Positions 25,803 to 34,084 of a stretch of DNA of 64,000 nt are shown here, piece by piece. The notes beneath the pieces are model-generated. The model did not search any database. It was not told the DNA's origin and saw only the letters and a list, made by a program, of their open reading frames with translations. Source of the DNA: CATQHL01 sp965204655 (GTDB lineage Bacteria > Actinomycetota > Acidimicrobiia > Acidimicrobiales > CATQHL01); contig OZ241998.1 in NCBI GenBank assembly GCA_965204655.1, positions 620,001 to 684,000 of the forward strand, written 5' to 3'. Every line of letters starts with the position of its first letter. Position 1 is the first letter of the stretch. A program made the position numbers and the translations under genes.

Positions 25803-27412
25803 ATAGCCCCATTCAGGCGCCCGCCGGGGCGCATGCAGACAAATCTCTGTCCTGCGAATCTCCGCCCCGCCCAGGTTCCCCTCGTTCAGATTCCCCCCGT
25901 TCAAGTTCTTCCCGCTCCCCACGTTCGCCCCGCCCAGATTTCCCCCGCTACGCCTGCTTCGAACTGAGCGGCCTTGACGCCTCGCCAGACGCTGCGGCGG
26001 TGTTCGCCGCCGCCGGTCGTCGGCGACGCTTCCTGTGGATGCAGCCCCGGATGAATCTCACGCTCGTAGGTATCGGAGCGACTCAGGAGTGGCGTCCTCC
26101 CACCCCGGCTCACTTCGAATCAACCTTCCGCCAAGCCGTCGAAGCCCTGACCCCAGCCCTAGTGTCAGATCTGGCGTCAACCCTGCTCCCAACCCCGGGG
26201 GCAGCACCCGATGCGTCCCGCCCGCCAAAGACCGCTCCCTGGCTCTATGGAGGATTCGGCTTCTACGCTTCCACCCCCAGAGACTGTCAAGAAAACTGCC
26301 AGGACGACCAGGGCGACCAGGACTACTACCAGGGCGACTGGCGGGACTTCCCCGAGAGTTGTCTAGTACTGCCGAAAATCCTCGGCATTGACCGCGGAGA
26401 CGGGTTCCGCTGGTACCTGACGCTGCGGGAGGAGTGCACAGGTAACAGCCTCTCCGACGACCTCTCCAGCGGCCTCCCCCACGAACTCTCCGAGGCTGAG
26501 GCCGAAGCACGCGCCCTGCTGGAGGCTGCGGGCGAACTTGCTAAACGACGCGTGGGCGTGTCCGGCAAACTCGCCGCCTCATCGGAACTTGAGGAGTCCT
26601 ACCGGCGTCTCGTCCGCACCGCCCTCGGGGAACTAGCTGCCGGAAATCTCGACAAGGTAGTAGCCGCTCGCCGCGCCTCAGTTCAGTTGTGCGACGGGGT
26701 TCGCCCCCCCTTGGTGCGCGAGTTGCTCGTCCGCCTATCGGAGCGCTTTGAAACCGCCGTCACCTTCGCCGTCGGCAGGGGCACAAGCACCTTCCTGGGC
26801 TCCACCCCGGAGTTGCTGCTGCGCACGGAGGACGGGGTCATAAAGACCGCCGCTCTCGCAGGTTCGCGCCCTCGCAACCCCGAAAGGACAGCCGACGACC
26901 TTTTGGCGGCAGAACTACTCGCCAACCCCAAGGAACGCTCCGAACACGCCGCAGTGGTGGAACACCTCTACTCCCGGCTTCGTTCAGCCGGCGTGTCGTT
27001 CGACGAGCCTCCAGGTCAGCCCGCCGTCAACTCGCTGCCGGGCATCCACCACCTGTACACGTCCCTGCGAGGGAAGGGCGAAACTCCTCCGGGCGAACTC
27101 TGGAGGTTGGCTGCCCTCCTTCACCCCACTCCCGCCGTTGGGGGGTCGCCGACAGCACCCGCCCTGGACTTTCTACGCTCCAAAGAAAACTTAGAACGGG
27201 GATGGTTCGCTTCCCCACTGGGCTACTGCGACTTGCGTGGCAACGGCGAGATCGCCCTGTCGCTGCGCTGCGGATTGCTGCGGGAGGACTCGAAGGAAAT
27301 GGCCGTTTTCGCAGGGGCGGGCGTGATGGCCAACTCCACTCCGGAGGCTGAACTGGCCGAGACCCACACAAAGTTGGGGGCGATGCTCTCCGTGCTCGAC
27401 CCGACCAGTTGA
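25799..27412 (+). CDS. menF: Isochorismate synthase
   Basis: A 537-residue protein with a GTG start overlapping merR (GTGA). An Arg/Ser/Pro-rich N-terminal run (about residues 18-48) precedes the chorismate-binding fold. The C-terminal catalytic part has GNLDKVVAARRASV, FLGSTPELLLRTEDG, KTAALAGSRPR, KERSEHAAVVEHL, LHPTPAVGGSP, GWFASPLGYCDLRGNGEIAL and AGAGVMANSTPEAELAETHTK, all typical of menaquinone isochorismate synthases. Known: it converts chorismate to isochorismate, the first committed step. menD follows with a 4-bp overlap. Confidence 0.95.
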   Translation: MNSPIQAPAGAHADKSLSCESPPRPGSPRSDSPRSSSSRSPRSPRPDFPRYACFELSGLDASPDAAAVFAAAGRRRRFLWMQPRMNLTLVGIGATQEWRPPTPAHFESTFRQAVEALTPALVSDLASTLLPTPGAAPDASRPPKTAPWLYGGFGFYASTPRDCQENCQDDQGDQDYYQGDWRDFPESCLVLPKILGIDRGDGFRWYLTLREECTGNSLSDDLSSGLPHELSEAEAEARALLEAAGELAKRRVGVSGKLAASSELEESYRRLVRTALGELAAGNLDKVVAARRASVQLCDGVRPPLVRELLVRLSERFETAVTFAVGRGTSTFLGSTPELLLRTEDGVIKTAALAGSRPRNPERTADDLLAAELLANPKERSEHAAVVEHLYSRLRSAGVSFDEPPGQPAVNSLPGIHHLYTSLRGKGETPPGELWRLAALLHPTPAVGGSPTAPALDFLRSKENLERGWFASPLGYCDLRGNGEIALSLRCGLLREDSKEMAVFAGAGVMANSTPEAELAETHTKLGAMLSVLDPTS

Positions 27413-30057
27413 CAAGAGACGAGATCAGAGAGCCGAGCCGAAAGCCGAGAGCCGAGTCGGTCTTGCCTGTGCCTGCTGCGCCTGAATTCCCTTCGTCCGC
27501 CGGTTGCTGCGAACCCACAGCACAGGGGAATCACACCCCAGCGACTGGGGCGTCCGGGGCGGCTGGTGAAGGTACTGGGGGTACTGAGGGTGCCGCCGGC
27601 GGCGTGTCCACACTCCGGAATACGCTCCAAGACTCTCCCCACGTCTCCTTCCAAGACCGCAGCCAAGACCCCGTCTATGACTACTGCCTGGAGTTCTTCA
27701 AAGAACTGGCGCTCAACGGGCTTAAGCATGTGATCTGCTCGCCCGGGTCGCGCTCCGCCGCGCTGGTGCTCTCTGCGCACTCCGCCGGTCTGCAGATTCT
27801 GATGCATCACGACGAACGCTCCGGCGGCTTCTTTGCCCTCGGCTTAGCCAAGCAGACACGCGTCGCCGCGGCGCTGATCTGCACCTCCGGCAGCGCCGCC
27901 GCCAACTACCTTCCCGCCGTGGTGGAGGCTTGCTGCGACGGCGTACCTCTGCTGATCCTGACCGCCGACCGCCCTCCAGAACTTAGAGACCGAGGCGCAG
28001 GTCAAACCATCGATCAGATACGCCTCTACGGAAGCCATGTCAGGTGGTTCGCCGATCTTCCGGTGGCGGGGGACGCCCCTGCGGCCCACGCTCGTTACGC
28101 GGCGGGGCGAGCCTTCGCCGAGGCGTCCGGCGGACGCCCAGGACCCGTCCACCTGAACTTCCCGTTCAGGGAGCCGCTCGAGCCTCGGTCGCGGGTCGAA
28201 ACTAGGGAACCGCTAAAAACTCATAGGCCGCCCGACCCCCGGCGGCCCTTCCCGACGACCTCCGCCGCACACGAGAGCTCCAAGACACAGAACCCGCAAT
28301 CGCCTTCATCTGCCTCCGGATCTGCCTCCGGATGCGGCATTCTTCCCGGCGACGCAGTTCATCAAGCGGCCTCCGCCGCAGTTCCTCCGTCTACCTCCGG
28401 CGGCGCATCGTTTCAGATCGGCGCGCCCGGCGGCGCTCACGTTGGCGCATCCTCCAAGTCGAGCAGCCGCCGCTCTGTGCCGCCCGCCGCAGCCATCCCC
28501 TCCGAAGTCGAGGAGTTGGCCGCCATCATCCAGAGTTGCGAGCGAGGTCTATTAGCAGTGGGACCGAGCGACCTCCCCCCGGAAACCGCCGCGAAAATCA
28601 TCGAGATGGCCGCCCTCGCAGGCTGGCCAGTGCTGGCGGACGCAGCCAGCAACCTGCGCTCCGCTCCCATCGGTTCACTCAGCTCACATTCCCCCACTCC
28701 GCCCTCATCGCACCCCGGCACGCCGGACACCGGCACGCCGCACCCCGACACCCCGCTGGGAACCTCGCCGCACACCGGAATACCACACACCGGCTCCCCT
28801 ACTCTCGCTTCTCCGCTGGGAACCGCCCAGCACACCGTCTCGCCGCTGGAGATCTCGCCAGCGCCCCACTCCGCCTCGCACGACAAAGAGGGCCTGCCCC
28901 GGCCACTGACTTCTCCAAACGGGCCAGCCTTCAGCGTCGTGATAACTACCGGTACCCACCTCGCTGCAGTGGAGTCGTTCTGGAATGCCCGCGAGCCGGA
29001 AGTGATTCTGAGAATCGGACACCCGTCGGCCACCCGCGCTCTGCGCGAACCTCTGGCAAGGTTCTCATCACTCAACATCCTCCTTGACCCGTCCGGCCGC
29101 TGGGAAGAACCGGAGACGTTCCCCGATCTCCGCCTCACCAGCCGGGAAGGCCCGCTGTGCGCCGCTGTGATCGAGTCCCTCACGCAGTCTGATCGGCAGT
29201 CCAGCCAACAGTCCGACCGGCAGTCCAGCCGTCAGTCGGACTGGCAGTCCGGCTGGAAAAAATCGGGGAGTATCCCCAGCAGTTGGCTTTCCGACTGGCA
29301 GGCGGCGGAAGCCGCAGCCCTGTCCGCCATCGCCGAGACCATCCCGACCGCCCCTCTCCTCGAGGCTGGCGTCGCCCGAACGCTGGGGGAAGCGCTGCCC
29401 GAACACTCCACGCTGTACGTGTCCAACAGCATGCCCGTGCGCGACCTAGACGCCTTTCTCGCCCCGCGCCTGCTTCCCCTGCGGGTGATGGCGCAGCGGG
29501 GCGTGAACGGGATCGACGGAGTGGTCTCGGCAGCCTTCGGAGTGTCGGCGGGGAGCGACTGCCCCGTGATCCTCTACGCGGGCGACCTAGCCCTGCTGCA
29601 CGACATCGGGGGGTTGCTCCGGGGAATCAGGGCAGGACTCGACCTGACCATCGTGGTACCGAACAACAACGGCGGCGGCGTGTTCTCTTTCTTGCCCATC
29701 GCCGACGCCGCGGGGCCTGAGGAGTTCCGGGATTACTTCCACACCCCCCACGACGTCGACCTCGCTCGGTTGCTGAGCGGAATGGGAGCCCGGCATCGGT
29801 CTGCGCACAGCGTGGAGGAACTCAAGTGCGCCCTTGTTGAGAGCATCGAGGGCGGGGGGGTCGCCGTCATCGAAGTGCCGGTGGAAGCTGCAGCCAACGT
29901 CGCCGAACACCGCGCAATCACAAAGGCGGTGCGCCGAGCAGTCGAGGCCGCCTTCGCGCAACCGCCCGCCGGGCAGACAGCAGGGCCGGCGGAAGGGCCT
30001 TCAGCGGGACCGACAAAGGGGTCAGATGCAAGCCCGAGAGGGAGACAGCCCACATGA
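27409..30057 (+). CDS. menD: SEPHCHC synthase (MenD) with three large low-complexity insertions
   Basis: 882 residues against about 550 for the family. The ThDP-enzyme parts are intact: NGLKHVICSPGSRSAALVLS, HHDERSGGFFALGLAKQT, CTSGSAAANYLPAVVEA, LTADRPPELRDRGAGQTIDQ, NSMPVRDLDAFL, QRGVNGIDGVVSAAFGVSAG, NNNGGGVFSFLPIAD. Three insertions separate them: about 105 residues near 28190-28505, about 83 near 28680-28930 (TP/HTG repeats) and about 32 near 29180-29275 (QSDRQSS repeats). The C-terminus is also a (A)GP repeat. The start is a TTG overlapping menF. Known: it joins isochorismate and 2-oxoglutarate. Confidence 0.95.
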   Translation: MTRDEIREPSRKPRAESVLPVPAAPEFPSSAGCCEPTAQGNHTPATGASGAAGEGTGGTEGAAGGVSTLRNTLQDSPHVSFQDRSQDPVYDYCLEFFKELALNGLKHVICSPGSRSAALVLSAHSAGLQILMHHDERSGGFFALGLAKQTRVAAALICTSGSAAANYLPAVVEACCDGVPLLILTADRPPELRDRGAGQTIDQIRLYGSHVRWFADLPVAGDAPAAHARYAAGRAFAEASGGRPGPVHLNFPFREPLEPRSRVETREPLKTHRPPDPRRPFPTTSAAHESSKTQNPQSPSSASGSASGCGILPGDAVHQAASAAVPPSTSGGASFQIGAPGGAHVGASSKSSSRRSVPPAAAIPSEVEELAAIIQSCERGLLAVGPSDLPPETAAKIIEMAALAGWPVLADAASNLRSAPIGSLSSHSPTPPSSHPGTPDTGTPHPDTPLGTSPHTGIPHTGSPTLASPLGTAQHTVSPLEISPAPHSASHDKEGLPRPLTSPNGPAFSVVITTGTHLAAVESFWNAREPEVILRIGHPSATRALREPLARFSSLNILLDPSGRWEEPETFPDLRLTSREGPLCAAVIESLTQSDRQSSQQSDRQSSRQSDWQSGWKKSGSIPSSWLSDWQAAEAAALSAIAETIPTAPLLEAGVARTLGEALPEHSTLYVSNSMPVRDLDAFLAPRLLPLRVMAQRGVNGIDGVVSAAFGVSAGSDCPVILYAGDLALLHDIGGLLRGIRAGLDLTIVVPNNNGGGVFSFLPIADAAGPEEFRDYFHTPHDVDLARLLSGMGARHRSAHSVEELKCALVESIEGGGVAVIEVPVEAAANVAEHRAITKAVRRAVEAAFAQPPAGQTAGPAEGPSAGPTKGSDASPRGRQPT

Positions 30058-30130
30058 TCCCCCGAAGAACAGGTAACGCAGCCGCAGCAGGGCACCCGCA
30101 GCCGTCAGCGAGACCCTCAGATGGGCCGCC

Positions 30131-30240
30131 GGCATGACCTCCGCCGGACAGACAAGCCAACCAGACTGACTAATACAGGAGCAAAAACAATGACACTCAG
30201 GCCGGCATGACCTCCGCCGGGCAGACAGACCAACCACCTT
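30131..30240. repeat. Direct repeat pair, 73 bp apart, between menD and menC
   Basis: GGCATGACCTCCGCCGG followed by a CAGACA-containing segment starts at 30131 and 30204. A related CCGCCGGGCAGACAG lies in the menD 3' end near 29966. The 235-bp menD-menC gap has no other recognisable feature. Confidence 0.8.
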
Positions 30241-30292
30241 TCAAGGCGCTAGCCGAAGCGGCCGGCAAGATGAGTCGCAAGAAGAGCCGGCC

Positions 30293-32101
30293 TTGACCTC
30301 TGACACTCCGGGCATCCACGCCTTAGAACTCAGAACGCCTAGCGCCGCGCTGTTTGAGTACGAACTCCCGCTAAAACGCCCTCTGGCGACAGGAAGCGGA
30401 ACCATCCACAGCCGCCGGGGGATCTTGCTGCGTCTTTCCGCAAGCAGCCTCCCCGGCGCCGTCGGCTGGGGTGAAGCCGCCCCCCTGCCGGGACGCGGCA
30501 GCGAAAACTTAGCTTCCATCTTGTCCGCTCTAAACGAATGGCTGTCACTCGAATCCTTCGACGGCAGCCTGCCGATGGTGCTGACCCGCGCCAGAGCACA
30601 CCTAGAGCACTCCCCCTGCGCCTGGGCCGCGGCGGGAGGCGCCCTGGCTGACCTCGCGTCGGGGCAAATGGGCATCCCCCTGTACGAATTTCTCAGGCGG
30701 TCGGCCTACCAGCCCTCGGGCCGGTTTTCAGACCCATCCTCGGGCCTGCCCGGTTCTAGCGACTTATCCAAATCATCAAGTGGTGACTCTGGCCGGTTCT
30801 CAGACCCATCCTCGGGCCTGCCCTCGGACATGCCCCCAGACATGCCGTCGAACACGCTGGCCGACACGCTGGGTAACGCCTCAGGCGGAATCAAGGCAGT
30901 CACCGGCGCAGGCACCGGCGCAGGTATCGGCACTGGCACCTCAGAATCCTCCTCCCGAGATCCCTCCCCCCGACTCATTCCCACCGCCGTTCTTATCGAC
31001 GGCGCAACCCCCGATGCAGTCGCTCGTCAAGCCCGCCGGGCGCGCTCAGCCGGATACACGACCTTCAAGCTCAAAGTGGGTTTCAAATCCTTCGAAGGCG
31101 ACCTGAAACGGGTGGCGGCGCTGCGATCTGCCGCCGGCTCCGAGGCCGCTCTCCGCCTCGACGCCAACGGCGCCTGGAAACCAGACGAAGCGCTCCCCAA
31201 ACTCGAAGCCCTGGCCAAATATCGACCGGAGTTCGTCGAAGAACCCTGCAGCGGCCTAGAGGAGATCAGACGTCTTCAAGTCGACTCTCCTTTCCCGCTG
31301 GCCGTAGACGAAAGCCTGCCCCCGCTGGGGGACCTCCTGACGCTCGGCGACGGGGCCGCAACCCGCATTTCAACTCACACTGCGGCCAGTTTGTCTGCCA
31401 GTTTGCCAGGCAGTTCGTCAGGCAGTTCGTTGGCCAACTTGGACGCCAACTTGCCAGCTAACTTGGACGCCCCGGAGGCAGGGTGCCTAGACGGCCTGAG
31501 AAGCACAGCGGACTGGGGGAGCCCAACAGACGTGGAGAGAACAGCAGACTCAGCAAGCCCAACAGACCTGGAGCGTCCCACAGACTTCAGGAACTCAGCA
31601 GACTTGAGGAGCCCAACAAGCTTGGAGTGTTCAACAGATCTGGGACGCTCAACAGGCTTCGGAGTGGACGCGGTCGTGCTGAAACCGTCTCTTCTCGGGT
31701 CGGTGACGGAACTCTCCGCAGCGGCTGCAGCCCTGCAAGCATCGGGCGCGAAAGTGGTGATCAGTTCTGCCCTGGAAAGCGCCGTCGGACTCACCACCGC
31801 ACTGCATCTAGCAGCGCATCTATCATCCGCTCTGGGGAACGGCCCGGCTGTCGGTCTGGGAACGGCGGGTGTGCTAGCCGTCGACCTCTGCGAGCCGCCG
31901 CGGCTCGTCGGCGGCAGCCTCGTCGTGCCCTCGGAACCCGGTCTAGGAACAGCCCCAACCCCAGCGCCGACCCCACCTCAGGAGATCTCTCCGAGCGCTC
32001 AACCCAATCACAAGCCGAGGGGCATCCTGCATCCGCTGCCGCCAATACCCGCCAAGAAAACATCAACCCAGAATCCCCCAGAAACCCTGGGGGTGCCCTA
32101 G
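30293..32101 (+). CDS. menC: o-Succinylbenzoate synthase (MenC) with two large insertions
   Basis: 602 residues against about 320-370 for the family. Enolase-superfamily catalytic parts are preserved in order: GWGEAAPLPG, YTTFKLKVGF (KxK), ALRLDANGAW (Asp), PEFVEEPC (Glu), PLAVDESL (Asp) and DAVVLKPSLLG (Lys). About 90 residues are inserted at 30700-30975, including a duplicated GRFSDPSSGLP, and about 98 at 31370-31665 made of Ser/Leu/Asp-rich and (S)PTD(L/V)ER repeats. The C-terminal tail is polar. The start is a TTG and uncertain. Known: it dehydrates SHCHC to o-succinylbenzoate. Confidence 0.93.
   Translation: MTSDTPGIHALELRTPSAALFEYELPLKRPLATGSGTIHSRRGILLRLSASSLPGAVGWGEAAPLPGRGSENLASILSALNEWLSLESFDGSLPMVLTRARAHLEHSPCAWAAAGGALADLASGQMGIPLYEFLRRSAYQPSGRFSDPSSGLPGSSDLSKSSSGDSGRFSDPSSGLPSDMPPDMPSNTLADTLGNASGGIKAVTGAGTGAGIGTGTSESSSRDPSPRLIPTAVLIDGATPDAVARQARRARSAGYTTFKLKVGFKSFEGDLKRVAALRSAAGSEAALRLDANGAWKPDEALPKLEALAKYRPEFVEEPCSGLEEIRRLQVDSPFPLAVDESLPPLGDLLTLGDGAATRISTHTAASLSASLPGSSSGSSLANLDANLPANLDAPEAGCLDGLRSTADWGSPTDVERTADSASPTDLERPTDFRNSADLRSPTSLECSTDLGRSTGFGVDAVVLKPSLLGSVTELSAAAAALQASGAKVVISSALESAVGLTTALHLAAHLSSALGNGPAVGLGTAGVLAVDLCEPPRLVGGSLVVPSEPGLGTAPTPAPTPPQEISPSAQPNHKPRGILHPLPPIPAKKTSTQNPPETLGVP
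30721..30825 (+). repeat. In-frame direct repeat pair, 72 bp apart, inside menC
   Basis: About 32 bp (CCGGTT, then CAGACCCATCCTCGGGCCTG) starts at 30721 and 30793, exactly 72 bp apart, within insertion 1. Confidence 0.9.
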
Positions 32102-32415
32102 TCGCAGTCCACCCACTGAACCGCCCAAAAAACACCAACCCAGCACTTCCAAGAAACCGCTCAATCAACTAACCGCAAAAATCAAACCACTTAGGAACCG
32201 CTAGAAACCGTAGGAAACCAGCAGAAGCCACTGGGAACCGTTAGGAGCAACTAGGAGATCCGCCTATCCTCGCCGTCCCGCTGAATGTCTCGTTCAACCA
32301 ACTAACCGCAAAGAATCAAGCCACTAGAAACCACCAGTGACCGCTAGAGACCACTAGGAAACCAGTGGAAGCCACTAGAGCCACTAGAGCCACTAGGAAC
32401 CGTTAGGAGCCACCA
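32057..32415. repeat. menC 3'-end duplication and menC-menB intergenic repeats
   Basis: A unit with CCAACCCAG (first copy TCAACCCAG) and AGAAACC is found in the menC 3' end (anchor 32061) and again after the stop (anchor 32133), 72 bp apart. The rest of the 314-bp gap to menB holds a second, longer duplication: AACTAACCGCAAA near 32167 and 32300, and a GGAACCGTTAGGAGC element near 32229 and 32397, with CCACTAGAG microrepeats. No gene is seen. Confidence 0.8.
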
Positions 32416-33411
32416 ATGCCACAACCCCTCGACGACCATCCGCCGCCGACTGCTTCATCCTCACCCCGCAGTCCCGAAGACGCCCCGCCGGCCAGCGAGT
32501 ATCCCCCCTACGAAAAGTCCTTCCGGCGGGCGCGCCCGCGCGGCTTCGAGAGCCCCGGTCAAAGCCTCATCCTCCCTGGCGCCGACTGGGAGGTTCACGA
32601 CCGCGGCTACGGCGACGTCGCCTACGCCACCAGCGAGGGGATCGCCAAACTCACCATATGCCGGGCGGCTTCCCGCAACGCCTTCCGACCGCAGACGCTT
32701 TTTGAGCTTTCCGACGCCCTGTCGTGCGCCCGCGACGACGACCGCACAGGGGCGGTAATCCTCTGCGGAGAAGGCGACCTAGCCTTCTGCTCTGGGGGCG
32801 ATCAGCGCATACGCGGCGACGACGGCTACATCGGCAGCGACGAGGTAGCGCGCAAGGGCATCGGGCGGCTCAACGTGCTCGATCTGCAGGTTCAGATCCG
32901 TCGCACACCCAAACCCGTGGTGGCGATGGTGGCTGGCTACGCCATAGGCGGTGGGCACGTCCTGCACCTCGTTTGCGACCTCACCATCGCAGCCGACAAC
33001 GCCGTCTTCGGCCAGACCGGGCCGCGGGTGGGTTCGTTCGACGGCGGCTACGGCTCTGGGCTCATGGCGCGCATCGTCGGGCAGAAGAAGGCGCGAGAGA
33101 TCTGGTATCTATGCGCCCAGTACGACGCCTCCGAGGCGCTGGACATGGGGTTGGTGAACGCCGTAGTCCCCCTCGAAGACCTCGAGAGGGAGACGATGCG
33201 CTGGTGCCGACGCATGCTAGAACACTCCCCGCTGGCACTGAGAATGCTGAAGGCAGCCATGAACGCCGCCGACGACGGACTAGCCGGCATCCAACAACTC
33301 TCCGGCGACGCCACCCTCCTTTATTACCTCAGCGAAGAAGCCCAGCACGGGCGCGACAGTTACGTCAAGAAGACCCCGCCCGACTTCAGTCAGTTCCCAA
33401 AGCGCCCCTGA
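32416..33411 (+). CDS. menB: 1,4-Dihydroxy-2-naphthoyl-CoA synthase
   Basis: A 331-residue crotonase-fold protein. After a polar tail of about 45 residues it shows MenB landmarks: ISRAASRNAFRP-type segment (read here as CRAASRNAFRPQTL), FCSGGDQRIRG, VVAMVAGYAIGGGHVLHLV, FGQTGPRVGSFDGGYGSG, KKAREIWYLCAQYDASEALD and GDATLLYYLSEEAQHGRDSY. Known: it closes the ring of o-succinylbenzoyl-CoA. It is last in the men operon here; menE and menA are not in this window. Confidence 0.95.
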   Translation: MPQPLDDHPPPTASSSPRSPEDAPPASEYPPYEKSFRRARPRGFESPGQSLILPGADWEVHDRGYGDVAYATSEGIAKLTICRAASRNAFRPQTLFELSDALSCARDDDRTGAVILCGEGDLAFCSGGDQRIRGDDGYIGSDEVARKGIGRLNVLDLQVQIRRTPKPVVAMVAGYAIGGGHVLHLVCDLTIAADNAVFGQTGPRVGSFDGGYGSGLMARIVGQKKAREIWYLCAQYDASEALDMGLVNAVVPLEDLERETMRWCRRMLEHSPLALRMLKAAMNAADDGLAGIQQLSGDATLLYYLSEEAQHGRDSYVKKTPPDFSQFPKRP

Positions 33412-34084
33412 GAGAACGCAGCAAACCACAGCAACCGCAGCAACCGCAGCCAGCAGCCAGGCAACCGACACCAGTCGGCCAGGGGACATCGGCCGAGGAG
33501 GAGGAATGGGAGGAAATGGGGACTAGTATCTACCTATAGCTGTAGACAAGAGCCCCCTGAGAAACCACAGCAAACAACGATAACCTGTCCAGGAGACCAC
33601 ACGTGGGGCGGGTTACCGGGGGTGGAGAGTCGGAGGCGCGCAGCAAACAACGATAACCTGTCTAGGAGACTACACGACTCATGACGACTCGTGTGGTTGT
33701 CTCCTGTCGAGTTACCCACAGGCACCAATAGGGGCGCGTCCTAACCAGAGTATGTGCTTCTCCCTCTGCCACAAACGGATAACCATACCCAAATCCATAA
33801 CAAACCCACGCCCAGCCCACATCACATACAATAATAACCTGCTCCCCCGCACCCTCCCCACCCCTACACAAACCACATCCACACCTCCCTTCGCACGCTC
33901 AACACAACTCCCCCTACACACACCCACACACCCTCTCCTCTGCCCCTTGTCTCCTGCCTTGCACACACATCTCTCCTTCTCCCCTCCCTCTTATACCCCC
34001 TACCCCTCTCTACATCCCCCCACGCATACCCATATACAACATAACTCCATCCCCCACCCACCCACCCCGCTAGCGCCCGTATCG
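33412..34084. other. Long intergenic region: repeats and strand-asymmetric C/A-rich tract
   Basis: A 673-bp convergent region after menB. CAGCAAACAACGATAACCTG starts at 33568 and 33641 (73 bp apart), and each copy is followed by an AGGAGAC segment; a related AGGAGACAACC appears inverted near 33700. From about 33790 to 34075 the plus strand is almost free of G and rich in CA, CCC and CT. Frames on both strands here (for example 33752-34138) have protein-unlike composition and are not called. Confidence 0.65.
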
